A stretch of 64,000 nt of DNA from Mycobacterium botniense (GTDB lineage: Bacteria; Actinomycetota; Actinomycetes; Mycobacteriales; Mycobacteriaceae), in the NCBI RefSeq assembly GCF_010723305.1, contig NZ_BLKW01000002.1:1426001-1490000 (forward strand), written 5' to 3'. This document shows positions 1-9,804 of this stretch, piece after piece; within the stretch, counting starts at the first letter, position 1, and every line of letters starts with the position of its first letter. The notes under the pieces were generated by a model. That model saw only the letters and a program-made list of their open reading frames with translations. It did no database searches and was not told where the DNA came from. A program made the translations under genes and the position numbers.

Positions 1-1
1 T

Positions 2-97
2 TTCAGCGACGGCCCCACCGTGCCGATGATGCCGGGCTGCTGGGGCAGCGATACCGACGAGACCGGTAACCCTGCGGACGGTGACAAGCGCACCTGA
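2..97 (+). CDS. C-terminal end of a PPE-family protein (PPW type), cut by window edge
   Basis: An open frame enters from the left edge and stops at 95-97, leaving 31 visible residues. It contains VPMMPGCWG, which fits the PxxPxxW motif that marks the C-terminus of the PPE-PPW sublineage; the GFxGT motif of that group would lie outside the window. PPE proteins are secreted or surface proteins that pair with PE proteins and leave through type VII systems. In Mtb the PPE3 gene lies two genes upstream of eccA3, with a methyltransferase gene between them; here the PPE frame ends about 310 bases before eccA3 with nothing between. The identification rests on one short motif and on location, so another protein with a Pro/Trp-rich tail remains possible. 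Confidence 0.5.
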   Translation, partial: FSDGPTVPMMPGCWGSDTDETGNPADGDKRT

Positions 98-405
98 AGC
101 CACCCGTGAACTGGCCATCGATGGGAGAGAGGGATGACGACACGCGTTGCCGAGGCGTTGACGTGCTCAGCCCGAGCAGTCGCGACCGGCGGGCATTCCA
201 CAGCGACCAACCACAGACCGCTGTTTGCGGGTCAGCAGGGCGCGAGCGGGGATCGCGGTCTGACCGCCGTCGACCGCAGCGGACGTTAGCTGATGTCTCG
301 CTCGCAGACCCCGGTCACCCTATCGCCATGTCTGCAAATCGCTTGCATGACGAGCTGGCGCGGCGTTAGCCTACCCACTACTGGCTCGAGGGGACGGGTG
401 TAGCC
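98..405. other. Intergenic region upstream of eccA3
   Basis: About 300 bases without a credible gene. The + frame 106-369 is rich in Arg and Ser and matches nothing I know. In Mtb the ESX-3 operon is repressed by the iron regulator IdeR and the zinc regulator Zur from sites in this interval, so the operon promoter is expected here. I see no good IdeR consensus. The clearest structural element is the inverted repeat at 333-347. A GAGGGG Shine-Dalgarno sequence at 388-393 precedes the eccA3 ATG. Confidence 0.6.
333..347. promoter_or_regulatory. Inverted repeat, candidate operator upstream of eccA3
   Basis: TGCAA (333-337) and TTGCA (343-347) are perfect inverted arms around a five-base spacer, about 60 bases before the eccA3 start. 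Its position suits an operator or promoter-proximal regulator site of the ESX-3 operon. It does not clearly match the Zur or IdeR consensus I remember, so the cognate regulator is unknown and the repeat could be chance. Confidence 0.3.
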
Positions 406-2241
406 ATGGAAAACCGTGACGCCAGTGTGCTTGTGGCTCGGCCGCCCCGGGTAGATGGGGACGTCGTCAGCCGCTTTGCGACCTGCTGCCGGGCGCTCGG
501 CCTGACGGTCTATGACCGGCGGCGCCCGGCGGACCTCCCGGCCGCCCGCGCAGGGTTTACCGCGCTGACTCGAATCGCTTATGACCAGTGCGACGCATGG
601 ACCGGACTGGCCGCCGCCGGCGACGTCTCACCCCGTGTGCTGGAAGCGGTTTCGCAGACCGCCGCGACCGCAGGCGTATTGCAGCGCCAGATACAACTCG
701 AGCCCAAAGCTCTGGGATTCCATTACGACACCGGGCTGTATCTGCGTTTCCGGGCGACCGATCCGGACGACTTCCACCTCGCCTACGCCGCGTCGCTGGC
801 AATGGCCGGACAGTATGCCGATGCGCACAAGCTGGTCAGCGATGTCGCCGCACGCCGGCCAAGCTGGCGCGAGGCGCGCTGGGTGGAAGTCACCATCCAC
901 AACCGCGCCGAGCGCTGGTCGGATGTGGTCAAACTGCTCACCCCGATCATCAACGATCCCGGCCTCGACGAACTCTTCTCCCATGCCGCCAAGATCACCC
1001 TCGGCATCGCGCTGGCCCGGCTGGGCATGTTCGCTCCGGCATTGTCGTACCTGGAGGAACCGGGCGGGCCTATCGCGGTGGCTGCTGTCGACGGCGCACT
1101 GGCCAAGGCGCTGGTGCTGCGCGCAGATGGTGATGAGGACAGCGCCACTGAGGTTCTGCAGGAGCTGTACGCGGCCAATCCGGAAAACAAACAGGTCGAA
1201 CAGGCGCTCTCCGACCCCACCTTCGGGATCATCACCACCACCGCGGCCCGGATCGAGGCCCGCAGCGATCCGTGGAACCCCGGCACTGAGCCGGGCGCGG
1301 AGGACTTCATCGATCCCGAATCCCGTGAGCGCAAGAAAGTGCTTCTCGCTGAGGCGGAAAAAGAGCTCGACGAGTTCATCGGTCTTGAACAAGTGAAAAA
1401 CCAAGTGGCGCGGCTGAAGAGCTCGGTAGCCATGGAGTTGGTGCGCCGGCAGCGCGGGCTGGAAGTCGCGCAGCGCACCCACCACCTGGTCTTCACCGGG
1501 CCGCCCGGAACCGGCAAGACCACCATCGCCCGCGTCATCGCGAAAATCTATTGCGGCCTGGGTCTTTTGAAAAAAGAAAATATCAAAGAGGTGCACCGTG
1601 CCGATCTGATCGGCCAGCACATCGGGGAGACCGAGGCCAAGACCAACGCGATCATCGACAGCGCACTAGACGGGGTGCTGTTCCTCGACGAGGCCTACGC
1701 GCTGGTCGCCACTGGCGCCAAGAACGACTTCGGATTGGTGGCCATCGACACACTGCTGGCCCGTATGGAAAACGACCGCGACCGGCTGGTCGTGATTGTC
1801 GCCGGCTACCGCGCCGACCTGGACAAGTTCCTCGACACCAACCAGGGTCTGCGATCGCGTTTCACCCGCAGCATCGACTTCCCTTCCTACACACCGGCGG
1901 AGCTGATCGAAATCGCCAACTTCATGGCCCAAAAGCGCGACAGCGTCTTCGAACCGGCCGCGCTCGAGGATATGGAACGACTTTTCGAGCAGCTGGCCAC
2001 CACGTCCAAACCCGACTCGTCGGGAGTCGAACGTCGTGGACTTGACATCGCCGGCAACGGACGCTTCGTCCGCAATGTCGTGGAAAAGTCCGAAGAGGAA
2101 CGCGAATTTCGGCTGGATCATTCTGAACACGCCGAAACCGGCGAGTTCACCGACGAGGAGCTGATGACGATCACCGCCGAAGACGTCGCCAATGCGGTGG
2201 AGCCACTGCTGCGCGGCCTCGGGCTCGAGGTGCCGGCGTGA
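406..2241 (+). CDS. eccA3: ESX-3 AAA+ ATPase EccA3
   Basis: Cytosolic CbbX-like AAA+ ATPase of the ESX-3 type VII secretion system, thought to work with PE/PPE substrates and their chaperone. The product is 611 residues against about 631 in Mtb. The N-terminal half (about 1-290) is a helical TPR-like domain, and the C-terminal half is the ATPase with Walker A GPPGTGKT at residues 365-372 and Walker B VLFLDEA at 424-430. The ATG at 406 follows a GAGGGG ribosome site; Mtb has a slightly longer N-terminus. The stop overlaps the GTG start of eccB3 (GTGA), so translation is probably coupled. It is the first gene of the cluster and lies closest to the expected metal-responsive promoter. Identity is very clear along the whole length. 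Confidence 0.97.
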   Translation: MENRDASVLVARPPRVDGDVVSRFATCCRALGLTVYDRRRPADLPAARAGFTALTRIAYDQCDAWTGLAAAGDVSPRVLEAVSQTAATAGVLQRQIQLEPKALGFHYDTGLYLRFRATDPDDFHLAYAASLAMAGQYADAHKLVSDVAARRPSWREARWVEVTIHNRAERWSDVVKLLTPIINDPGLDELFSHAAKITLGIALARLGMFAPALSYLEEPGGPIAVAAVDGALAKALVLRADGDEDSATEVLQELYAANPENKQVEQALSDPTFGIITTTAARIEARSDPWNPGTEPGAEDFIDPESRERKKVLLAEAEKELDEFIGLEQVKNQVARLKSSVAMELVRRQRGLEVAQRTHHLVFTGPPGTGKTTIARVIAKIYCGLGLLKKENIKEVHRADLIGQHIGETEAKTNAIIDSALDGVLFLDEAYALVATGAKNDFGLVAIDTLLARMENDRDRLVVIVAGYRADLDKFLDTNQGLRSRFTRSIDFPSYTPAELIEIANFMAQKRDSVFEPAALEDMERLFEQLATTSKPDSSGVERRGLDIAGNGRFVRNVVEKSEEEREFRLDHSEHAETGEFTDEELMTITAEDVANAVEPLLRGLGLEVPA

Positions 2242-3818
2242 CGGGCAGCCAGCCGGGCGGCGACAGGCGTTCGTTCGCCTCGCGTACCCCGGTCAACGAC
2301 AACCCCCACCAGGTGGTCTACCGCCGCGGGTTCGTCACCCGCCACCAGGTGACCGGCTGGCGGTTCGTGATGCGCCGGATCGCGTCCGGGGTAGCACTGC
2401 ATGACACCCGGATGCTGGTCGACCCGTTGCGCACCCAGGCCCGCGCGGTGTTGATGGGTGTGCTCATCATGATCACTGGCCTCGCGGGTTGCTTCGTGTT
2501 CTCGCTGATCCGGCCCAGCGGGTCGGTGGCGAGCAACCCGGTGCTGGCCGATCGTTCCACCGCCGCGCTGTACGTGCGGGTGGGCGATCAATTGCACCCG
2601 GTGCTGAACCTGACCTCGGCCCGGCTGATCACCGGCCGTCCGCTAAACCCCACCACGGTGAAAAGCAGTGAGCTGGACCGGTTTCCGCGCGGCAGCCTGC
2701 TGGGCATTCCGGGAGCGCCGGAACGTATGGTGCAAAACAGCTCCCGGGATGCCGACTGGACCGTATGTGACGCGGTCTCAGGACCGGCTCAGGGGGTCAC
2801 ACTGATCGGTGGGCGCTTGGACCACAGTGGGGCCCGGGCCGGCACGCTGGACGCCAGACACGCAGTCCTGGCCGACAACGGCGCGGGCACCTGGTTGCTG
2901 TGGAATGGACGGCGCAGCCGTATCAACGTAGCCGATCGCGCAGTTACCGACGCACTGGGCTTGGGTGTCGATCTGCCCGCGCCGCGGCCGATCGCGACCG
3001 GTTTGTTCAACGCGATCCCCGAAGCACCACCGCTGACAGCACCGCTCATCCCGGGTGCGGGCAACCCGCCACGGTTCGCACTGCCACGGCCCGCGCCGGT
3101 GGGAGCGGTGGTGATGTCCTACGCCCTGGACAGCACCTCAGATCACAGCGTCCGGTACTACGCGGTGCTGCCCGACGGCTTGCAGCCCATTTCACCGGTG
3201 CTGGCCGCGATACTGCGCAACACCAACTCCTACGGCCTGGACCAGCCGCCGAGGCTGGGCGCCGACGAGGTCGCCCGGCTACCGGTGTCGCGGCTGCTGG
3301 ACGGTACCCGCTATCCCGAGCAGCGGCTCACCCTCGTCGACCCCGCGCGTGACCCGCTCACCTGTGTGCACTGGAGCAAGCCGGCCGGAGCGGCCGCCAG
3401 CTCACTGACGTTGTTGTCCGGCTCGCTGCTACCGATACCCGATGCGGTCCGCACCGTGGAGCTGGTCGGTGGCGGTACGGCCGGCACCGCCACCCGGGTC
3501 GCGTTGACGCCCGGGACCGGCTATTTCACGCAGACGGTCGGCGATGGCCCGGCCACCCCCCCGGCGGGATCACTGTTTTGGATCTCCGACATCGGCGTCC
3601 GATACGGCATCGACACCGAGTCCAGCAGCGGGCAGAGCACGAAAACAGTTGAAGCACTCGGCCTTATCCCGCCTGCCGTTCCTATCCCGTGGTCGATGCT
3701 GTCGCTGTTTGCGCCCGGTCCCACGCTGTCGCGCACCGATGCCCTGCTGGCGCACGATGGCCTGGCGGCCGACTCGCGACCGCGCCGCCCCATCTCAGCC
3801 CAGCAGGAGTCCCGATGA
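2238..3818 (+). CDS. eccB3: ESX-3 membrane component EccB3
   Basis: Core component of the ESX-3 inner-membrane complex, with a short cytosolic N-terminus, one transmembrane helix at about residues 70-92 ([19 protein letters not shown]) and a large periplasmic domain carrying the family's repeats. The product is 526 residues, close to Mtb EccB3 (538). The GTG start at 2238 overlaps the eccA3 stop, and the stop at 3816-3818 overlaps the eccC3 ATG. Two Cys residues in the periplasmic part (in WTVCDA and LTCVHW) fit the conserved disulfide of the family. EccB binds EccC, EccD and EccE to form the pore complex. No anomalies seen. Confidence 0.96.
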   Translation: MTGSQPGGDRRSFASRTPVNDNPHQVVYRRGFVTRHQVTGWRFVMRRIASGVALHDTRMLVDPLRTQARAVLMGVLIMITGLAGCFVFSLIRPSGSVASNPVLADRSTAALYVRVGDQLHPVLNLTSARLITGRPLNPTTVKSSELDRFPRGSLLGIPGAPERMVQNSSRDADWTVCDAVSGPAQGVTLIGGRLDHSGARAGTLDARHAVLADNGAGTWLLWNGRRSRINVADRAVTDALGLGVDLPAPRPIATGLFNAIPEAPPLTAPLIPGAGNPPRFALPRPAPVGAVVMSYALDSTSDHSVRYYAVLPDGLQPISPVLAAILRNTNSYGLDQPPRLGADEVARLPVSRLLDGTRYPEQRLTLVDPARDPLTCVHWSKPAGAAASSLTLLSGSLLPIPDAVRTVELVGGGTAGTATRVALTPGTGYFTQTVGDGPATPPAGSLFWISDIGVRYGIDTESSSGQSTKTVEALGLIPPAVPIPWSMLSLFAPGPTLSRTDALLAHDGLAADSRPRRPISAQQESR

Positions 3819-6800
3819 GCCGACTGATCTTCGAAACACGCCGCCGGCTGCCGCCGCCGGCGGTTCGCAAAGGCACCATCAGCATCGAGCCGCCCCCCGA
3901 ACTGCCCCGGGTGATCCCGCCCTCGCTGCTGCGGCGCGCGTTGCCGTATCTGATTGTGATCCTGATCGTGGGCATGGTCGTCGCGATGATCGCCACCGGG
4001 ATGCGGCTAATCTCACCGCAAACCTTGTTCTTCCCGTTTGTGCTGCTGCTCGCCGCAACCGCGCTTTACCGCGGCACGGATAACAAGATGCGCACCGAGG
4101 AGGTCGACGCCGAGCGGGCCGACTACTTGCGCTACCTGTCGGTGGTCAGAGACAACATCCGTACCCAGGCCGCCGAACAGCGGGCGGCGGCTGAATGGTC
4201 GCATCCGGACCCGGCAGAGCTGACCGCTATCCCCGGGTCGCGGCGCCAGTGGGAACGCGATCCGCGTGACGACGACTTCCTGGTGGTGCGCGCCGGGCGC
4301 CACTCGGTACCGCTGGCGACGGCGTTGCGCGTCAACGACACTGCCGATGAGATCGATCTGGAACCGGTGTGCCACAGCGCGTTACGCAGCCTGCTTGACA
4401 CCCAGCGCACTGTTCGCGATATGCCGGTCGGTATCGACCTGGCCACAGTGTCCCGGATCACCGTACTGGGTGACGCCGGCGAAGTTCGTGCCGCGTTGCG
4501 TGCCTGGATTGCCCAGGCGGTGACCTGGCATGACCCGACGGTTCTCGGGATCGCCTTGGCCACACCAGATCTGGAAGATTCCGAGTGGTCCTGGCTAAAG
4601 TGGTTGCCACACGTCGACATTCCCGGCAAGTTTGACGGCGCCGGGCCTGCTCGCTACTTGTCGACCAACCTCGATGCCCTGGCCCCGGCCCTGGGGCCCG
4701 CGCTCGCCGACCGGCCGACCTTCACAGCCGGGCCGACGGACGCGCTGCGGCACCTGCTGATCGTCGTCGACGATCCTGACTATGACGTCGCCGGCTCGCC
4801 GCTGGCTGCCGGATGGTCCGGCGTCACCGTTGTGCACCGCTCGACCACACCCCCACACCGCGAGCAGTATCCGGATCCCGAGCGGCCGATCCTGCGGATT
4901 GCCGACGGCGCCATCGACCGCTGGCAAACCGGGGGGTGGCAGCGCTATATCGACACCGCAGACCAGCTCAGCGCCGACGAGGCCGCTCACCTGGCCCGCC
5001 GGCTGTCCCGCTGGGACTCTAACCCCACCCATGCCGGGCTGCGCTCGGCGGCCACCCGCGGGGCGAGTTTCACCACGCTGCTGGGGATTGCCGACGCCTC
5101 GGCGCTCGACGTGCCGACATTGTGGGCGCGTCGTCCCCGTGAGCAGGAATTGCGGGTCCCGATCGGGGTCACCGCGACCGGAGAGCCGCTGATCTTCGAT
5201 CTTAAAGACGAAGCCGAAGGCGGGATGGGCCCGCACGGCCTGATGATCGGCATGACCGGCTCCGGCAAGTCACAGACCCTGATGTCGATCCTGTTGTCGC
5301 TGTTGACCACACACTCCGCTGAGCGGTTGATCGTCATCTACGCCGATTTCAAGGGCGAGGCGGGGGCAGACAGCTTCCGCAACTTCCCGCAAGTCGTTGC
5401 CGTGATCTCTAACATGGTCGAAAAGAAATCGCTGGCCGAACGATTCGCCGACACGCTGCGCGGCGAAGTGGCGCGCCGCGAGCGGCTGTTGCGGGAGGCG
5501 GGCCGACGCGTACAGGGCAGTGCGTTCAACTCCGTGGCCGAATATGAAAACGCGATCGCAGCAGGACACGACCTGCCGCCGATCCCCACGCTGTTCGTGG
5601 TCGCCGACGAATTCACCCTGATGTTGGCCGACTACCCCGAATACGCGGAACTCTTCGACTATGTGGCACGCAAGGGCCGCTCCTCGCGCATCCACATTTT
5701 GTTCGCGTCGCAGACCTTGGATGTCGGCAAGATCAAAGACATCGACAAGAACACCTCGTACCGGATCGCGTTGAAAGTGGCCAGCCCCAGCATTTCTCGC
5801 CAGATCATCGGCGTGGAAGACGCCTACCATATCGAACCCGGCAAAGAACACAAGGGTGAGGGTTATTTGGTGCCCTCGCCCGGTGCGGCGCCCATCAAGT
5901 TCCGCAGCACTTATGTCGACGGCATCTACGAGCCGCCGCGCAAGACGAAAACATTTGTCGTGCAGTCTGCTCCGGAGCCCAAGCGGTTCACCGCAGGCCG
6001 AGTCGAGCCGGACCCGGACACGGTGATCGCCAGCGACCAAGAGGAGCCGGCCGGCCCGCCGCGTAAGCTGATCGCCACCATCGGGGATCAGCTGGCCCGG
6101 TACGGTCCGCGTGCGCCGGAGCTGTGGCTGCCGCCGCTGGACGACCCGATTCCGCTTTCGGCCGTGCTCGCGCGCGCCGGGATCGCCCCCCGGCAGTGGC
6201 GCTGGCCGTTGGGCGAGATCGACAAGCCGTTCGAGATGCGCCGCGATCCGCTGGTATTCGACGCGATGTCCTCAGCGGCAAACATGGTCATTCACGGCGG
6301 CCCCAAGTCAGGCAAATCGACGGCGCTGCAGACGTTTATCCTGTCGGCCGCGCACCTGCACTCGGCGGCCGAGGTGACGTTTTACTGCCTGGACTACGGC
6401 GGCGGCGGGCTCCGGGCGCTGGAGGATTTGGCGCATGTCGGTAGCGTGGCCTCCCCGCTGGAGCCTGAACGTATCCGGCGCACGTTCGGCGAACTCGAAC
6501 AGTTGCTGGCTTCCCGCCAACGGCGTGAGGTCTTCCGGGATCGGCGCGCCGACAGCTGGTCACTCGACGACGGCTACGGTGAGGTGTTTTTGGTCATCGA
6601 CAACATCTACGCCTTCAGCCGCGACAACACCGATCAATTCAACACTCGAAACCCATTGCTGGCCAAAGTAACTGAGCTTGTCAACGTGGGCCTGGCTTAC
6701 GGCATTCATGTGATTGTCACCACCCCGAGCTGGCTGGAGATACCACTGGCGATGCGCGATGGCCTCGGGATGCGGCTCGAGCTTAAGCTGCATGACCCGC

Positions 6801-7771
6801 GAGACAGCAATGTCCGGGTGCTGGGCGCCCTGCGCCGCCCGGCTGAGACGGTGCCCCCCGATCAGCCCGGTCGCGGGCTGACCATGGCCGCCGAGCACTT
6901 CTTGTTCGCGACCCCGGAGCTCGACCAGATCGCGGCGATCAACGCCCGCACCCCTGGTGTCACCGCCCCGCCGGTGCGGCTGCTGCCCACCAACCTGGCA
7001 CCGGCCGCGTTGGGCAGCCTGTATCCGGGCCCGGAGCGGGTCGTCATCGGGCAGCGTGAAGAAGACCTGGCCGCGGTGGAAATCAACTTCGCTGAAAACC
7101 CGCTGCTGATGGTGCTGGGCGACACCAAGTCCGGCAAAACCGCGCTGCTGCGCCACATCATCCGCACGGTTCGTGAGCACTCCACCCCCGAGCAGGTGGC
7201 ATTCACCGTGCTGGATCGCCGGCTGCATCTCGTCGACGAGCCGTTGTTCCCGGACAACGAGTACACCGCCAACATCGACCGCATCATCCCGGCGATGCTG
7301 GGTCTGTCGGCGATCATCGAGTCACGCCGCCCACCGGCAGGCCTGGCCCCGGCCGAACTGTCCCGGTGGCGTTACCAGGGCCATGTCCACTACCTGATCA
7401 TCGACGATGTCGACCAGATACCGGATACGCCGGCAGTGAGCGGGCCCTACGCCGGGCAGCGGCCGTGGACCAGCCTTATCGGATTGCTGGGGCAGGCCGG
7501 CGACTTGGGGTTACGGGTGATCGTCACCGCGCGCGCCACCGGATCGGCGCACGCGCTGATGACCAACCCGTTACTGCGTCGGCTCAACGATCTGCAGGCG
7601 ACCACGTTGATGTTGTCGGGCAACCCGCAAGATGGCGGCAAAATCCGCGGTCAGCGGTTCGCCCGGCTGCCTGCGGGGCGGGCAATCCTGTTGGGTGACG
7701 CGGACACCCCGATGTATGTGCAGTTGGTCAACCCGCTGATCGACGAAAACGTGGCCATTGACGGCCGGTGA
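3815..7771 (+). CDS. eccC3: ESX-3 FtsK/SpoIIIE-type ATPase EccC3
   Basis: The motor and substrate-recognition ATPase of ESX-3, in the single-chain form typical of ESX-3 (1318 residues; Mtb about 1330). Two transmembrane helices lie at about residues 43-87, then a DUF domain and three tandem ATPase domains with P-loops GMTGSGKS (479-486), GGPKSGKS (828-835) and GDTKSGKT (1102-1109). The distal domains bind the C-terminal signal of Esx substrates. I chose ATG 3815 because it overlaps the eccB3 stop as ATGA and restores the conserved N-terminus [12 protein letters not shown]; the longer frame from 3689 merely reads through eccB3. All three Walker A motifs are intact, so the motor should be active. 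Confidence 0.97.
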   Translation: MSRLIFETRRRLPPPAVRKGTISIEPPPELPRVIPPSLLRRALPYLIVILIVGMVVAMIATGMRLISPQTLFFPFVLLLAATALYRGTDNKMRTEEVDAERADYLRYLSVVRDNIRTQAAEQRAAAEWSHPDPAELTAIPGSRRQWERDPRDDDFLVVRAGRHSVPLATALRVNDTADEIDLEPVCHSALRSLLDTQRTVRDMPVGIDLATVSRITVLGDAGEVRAALRAWIAQAVTWHDPTVLGIALATPDLEDSEWSWLKWLPHVDIPGKFDGAGPARYLSTNLDALAPALGPALADRPTFTAGPTDALRHLLIVVDDPDYDVAGSPLAAGWSGVTVVHRSTTPPHREQYPDPERPILRIADGAIDRWQTGGWQRYIDTADQLSADEAAHLARRLSRWDSNPTHAGLRSAATRGASFTTLLGIADASALDVPTLWARRPREQELRVPIGVTATGEPLIFDLKDEAEGGMGPHGLMIGMTGSGKSQTLMSILLSLLTTHSAERLIVIYADFKGEAGADSFRNFPQVVAVISNMVEKKSLAERFADTLRGEVARRERLLREAGRRVQGSAFNSVAEYENAIAAGHDLPPIPTLFVVADEFTLMLADYPEYAELFDYVARKGRSSRIHILFASQTLDVGKIKDIDKNTSYRIALKVASPSISRQIIGVEDAYHIEPGKEHKGEGYLVPSPGAAPIKFRSTYVDGIYEPPRKTKTFVVQSAPEPKRFTAGRVEPDPDTVIASDQEEPAGPPRKLIATIGDQLARYGPRAPELWLPPLDDPIPLSAVLARAGIAPRQWRWPLGEIDKPFEMRRDPLVFDAMSSAANMVIHGGPKSGKSTALQTFILSAAHLHSAAEVTFYCLDYGGGGLRALEDLAHVGSVASPLEPERIRRTFGELEQLLASRQRREVFRDRRADSWSLDDGYGEVFLVIDNIYAFSRDNTDQFNTRNPLLAKVTELVNVGLAYGIHVIVTTPSWLEIPLAMRDGLGMRLELKLHDPRDSNVRVLGALRRPAETVPPDQPGRGLTMAAEHFLFATPELDQIAAINARTPGVTAPPVRLLPTNLAPAALGSLYPGPERVVIGQREEDLAAVEINFAENPLLMVLGDTKSGKTALLRHIIRTVREHSTPEQVAFTVLDRRLHLVDEPLFPDNEYTANIDRIIPAMLGLSAIIESRRPPAGLAPAELSRWRYQGHVHYLIIDDVDQIPDTPAVSGPYAGQRPWTSLIGLLGQAGDLGLRVIVTARATGSAHALMTNPLLRRLNDLQATTLMLSGNPQDGGKIRGQRFARLPAGRAILLGDADTPMYVQLVNPLIDENVAIDGR

Positions 7772-7795
7772 GGTTCATCGGAAGGAGTATCTGAG

Positions 7796-8104
7796 ATGAC
7801 ACTGCGAGTTGTTCCCGAAGGCCTGGCCGCGGCCAGCGCGGCGGTGGAGGCGCTGACTGCGCGCCTCGCGGCCGCGCATGCCGCTGCGGCTCCGGCGATT
7901 ACGGCGGTGGTGCCGCCGGCCGCTGATCCGGTGTCTGTGCAAACCGCGGCCGGGTTCAGCGCGCGGGGCAGCGAACATGCCGCGGTGGCGGCCCAGGGCG
8001 TGGAAGAGCTCGGCCGCGCCGGTGTGGGTGTGGGCGAGTCGGGGGTCAGTTACGCCACCGGTGATGCGGCCGCCGCGGCGTCGTACGGGATCGCCGGCAG
8101 CTGA
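7796..8104 (+). CDS. PE5: PE-family protein PE5 of ESX-3
   Basis: A 102-residue PE protein, the same length as Mtb PE5 and nearly identical at the N-terminus ([20 protein letters not shown]). It is Ala-rich and helical with no C-terminal extension. In Mtb, PE5 pairs with PPE4; the dimer is recognised by EspG3, exported by ESX-3 and needed for mycobactin-dependent iron use. AAGGAG lies seven bases before the ATG. Unusually, the PPE4 gene that should follow is missing (see 8107-8226), so this PE has no partner encoded beside it. It may pair with a PPE encoded elsewhere, possibly the one ending at position 97. Confidence 0.95.
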   Translation: MTLRVVPEGLAAASAAVEALTARLAAAHAAAAPAITAVVPPAADPVSVQTAAGFSARGSEHAAVAAQGVEELGRAGVGVGESGVSYATGDAAAAASYGIAGS

Positions 8105-8106
8105 CG

Positions 8107-8226
8107 ATGACTACCCCGATTGCGGCGGCATTCCCCGGGGTGTCTGCGAGCTCGCTTTGGGCAGCCCGACCGAGAGGAGGAAGGGGCCACACTGAGACTT
8201 CTTGTCCATCAACCGCACTCGATTGA
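8107..8226 (+). pseudogene. Deletion scar of PPE4 between PE5 and esxG
   Basis: Where Mtb has the roughly 510-codon PPE4 gene, only 133 bases separate PE5 from esxG. An ATG two bases after the PE5 stop opens a 39-codon frame beginning MTTPIAAAFPGVSASSLW, which loosely resembles the PPE4 start as I recall it (MxxPIxxAxPxxVxSxLL), then runs into an unrelated Arg/Gly-rich tail ending at 8224-8226. This looks like a PPE4 start fused by internal deletion to the sequence before esxG. The product lacks the PPE helices and the WxG motif and cannot work as a PPE. A chance short frame is possible, but the absence of PPE4 at this site is certain. Confidence 0.6.
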
Positions 8227-8237
8227 AAGGTGTAATC

Positions 8238-8531
8238 ATGAGTCTTCTCGATGCGCATATTCCGCAACTGGTGGCGGCGCAGTCCTCGTTTGCTTCCAAG
8301 GCGGCCCTGATGCGATCCACCATCAGCCAGGCCGAGCAGGAAGCGCTCTCAGCGCAGGCGTTCCATGTCGGTGAGTCGGCTGCCGCCTTCCAGGCGGCGC
8401 ATGCGCGTTTCGTTGAGGTCGCTGCGCGGATCAACACACTGCTCGATATCGCCCAGGCCAACATCGGCGATGCCGCCGGCACCTACGTCGCCGCCGACTC
8501 TGCGGCCGCAGGCAGCTACACCGCGTTCTGA
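8238..8531 (+). CDS. esxG: ESX-3 secreted protein EsxG
   Basis: A 97-residue WXG100-superfamily protein that forms a 1:1 helical-hairpin dimer with EsxH and is secreted by ESX-3. It aligns with Mtb EsxG over its full length (MSLLDAHIPQLVA at the start, AANTYVAAD-like C-terminal region). As in Mtb EsxG, the turn lacks Trp: the sequence is AFHVGES instead of a WxG. The ATG at 8238 follows GAAAGG; the upstream in-frame ATG at 8202 lies in the PPE4 scar and lacks conservation. esxH follows after 57 bases. The dimer supports siderophore-mediated iron uptake and, in pathogens, host interference. Confidence 0.97.
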   Translation: MSLLDAHIPQLVAAQSSFASKAALMRSTISQAEQEALSAQAFHVGESAAAFQAAHARFVEVAARINTLLDIAQANIGDAAGTYVAADSAAAGSYTAF

Positions 8532-8588
8532 ACTGCGCGACTGCTGAACATTTCTGAGTTCAGGAAAGGATTTAGGAAAGGAATAACG

Positions 8589-8879
8589 ATGGCCCAGATC
8601 ATGTACAACTACCCGGCCATGCTGGCGCATGCCGCCGACATGTCCGCCTATGCCGGCACACTGCAAAGTCTTGGTGCCGATATCGCCAGCGAGCAGGCTG
8701 CGCTGTCGGGCGCGTGGCAGGGCGACACCGGCATGACCTATCAAGCCTGGCAGACCCAGTGGAATCAGGCGATGGAGCAACTCGTGCTGGCTTACCGTGC
8801 GATGGCCGGCACCCACGAGATGAACACCACGTCAATGCTCGCCCGCGATCAGGCCGAAGCCGCCAAATGGGGTGGCTAA
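8589..8879 (+). CDS. esxH: ESX-3 secreted protein EsxH (TB10.4)
   Basis: Partner of EsxG, 96 residues as in Mtb. The WXG motif W43-Q44-G45 is intact and the C-terminus carries the secretion-type ending [12 protein letters not shown]. Mtb EsxH is reported to bind zinc through His14, His70, His76 and Glu77. Here His14, His76 and Glu77 are kept but residue 70 is Arg (in [10 protein letters not shown]), so the site may be weakened or built differently. GAAAGGA sequences precede the ATG. It is co-transcribed with esxG upstream and espG3 29 bases downstream. Confidence 0.97.
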   Translation: MAQIMYNYPAMLAHAADMSAYAGTLQSLGADIASEQAALSGAWQGDTGMTYQAWQTQWNQAMEQLVLAYRAMAGTHEMNTTSMLARDQAEAAKWGG

Positions 8880-8908
8880 ACCCTGAGCGAGATTAGGGAG
8901 ATGCTCAC

Positions 8909-9769
8909 ATGGGCGCTGAACCTAACGCTGTCGAGTTGACCGTCGACCAGGCGTGGTTCATCGCAGAAACTGTTGGAGCGGGCACATTCCCGTGGGTGCT
9001 TGCGATCACCGTCCCCTACCGCGACACCGCGGAACGGTCGGTGTTCTTCGAACGTCAGGCTGCTGAACTGACCAGGATGAGGTTGTTGTCCCCGGACGGC
9101 GCCGTCCATCCCGCAGTGGCCGACTGGGTGCGGGTGGTGTGTTTCCCGGAACGGTGGCTGGATCTGCGCTATGTTGGCCCCTCTCAGGTTCTTGGTGGCT
9201 GTGACCTGTTGCGCGGCATTGTCGCGCGCCGCGCCGGCAGGACCGTGGTCGCGCTGCGCAACGCCCAGCTGATCACGTTGACAGCGATGCAGATTGATGA
9301 CCCTCGTGCGCTGGTCCCGGTGCTGGGAGCCGGGTTAGCTCAGCGGCCGCCCGCGAGGTTCGATGAGTTCAGCCTGCCGGCCCGGGTCGGTGCCCGCGCC
9401 GACGAGCAGCTGCGTTCCGGCGCAGAGCTGTCGAAAGTCCTTGACTACCTGGGTATCCCGGAGTCAGCACGCCCCGTGGTGGAGTCGGTTTTCGCCGGCC
9501 CGCGCAGCTACGTCGAGATCGTCGCCGGCTGCCGCCACGACGGACGGCATGTGAGCACCGAGGTGGGGATGAGCATCGTTGACGCCACCGCCGGCCGGAT
9601 CGTGGTCAGCCCCTCCCGCGCCTTTGACGGTGAATGGGTGTCGACATTTCGCCCGGGCACGCCGTTCGCGATCGCCGTCGCAGTGGAACAGTTGACCGCT
9701 GAGCTGCCCGGTGGCCAGTGGTTCCCCCAGGTGCGGCTGTCCCGAGATTTCACGGCCCAGCTGTCCTAG
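8909..9769 (+). CDS. espG3: ESX-3 PE/PPE chaperone EspG3
   Basis: Cytosolic chaperone of the EspG family, 286 residues (Mtb EspG3 about 295). EspG proteins bind the hydrophobic tip of the cognate PPE in a PE-PPE dimer and hand it to the secretion machine. The ATG at 8909 follows AGGGAG. The gene is complete even though the standard cargo PPE4 is gone from this locus, which implies that EspG3 serves another PPE here or has a second role. It lies between esxH and eccD3 as in other ESX-3 loci. Confidence 0.93.
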   Translation: MGAEPNAVELTVDQAWFIAETVGAGTFPWVLAITVPYRDTAERSVFFERQAAELTRMRLLSPDGAVHPAVADWVRVVCFPERWLDLRYVGPSQVLGGCDLLRGIVARRAGRTVVALRNAQLITLTAMQIDDPRALVPVLGAGLAQRPPARFDEFSLPARVGARADEQLRSGAELSKVLDYLGIPESARPVVESVFAGPRSYVEIVAGCRHDGRHVSTEVGMSIVDATAGRIVVSPSRAFDGEWVSTFRPGTPFAIAVAVEQLTAELPGGQWFPQVRLSRDFTAQLS

Positions 9770-9804
9770 CACACGGTGGCCGTCTGGAGAGAGAAGAGGT
9801 AGTG

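Noticed and set aside
361..376. IdeR-like GCGTTAGCCTACCC before eccA3
   Set aside because: Only about 10 of 19 consensus positions fit and the outer arms are wrong, so it is too weak to call an iron box.
628..1620. 330-codon - strand frame antisense to eccA3
   Set aside because: Shadow frame; eccA3 is certain and no family fits the antisense product.
3689..3814. N-terminal extension of EccC3
   Set aside because: Reads through the end of eccB3; ATG 3815 with the ATGA overlap restores the conserved N-terminus.
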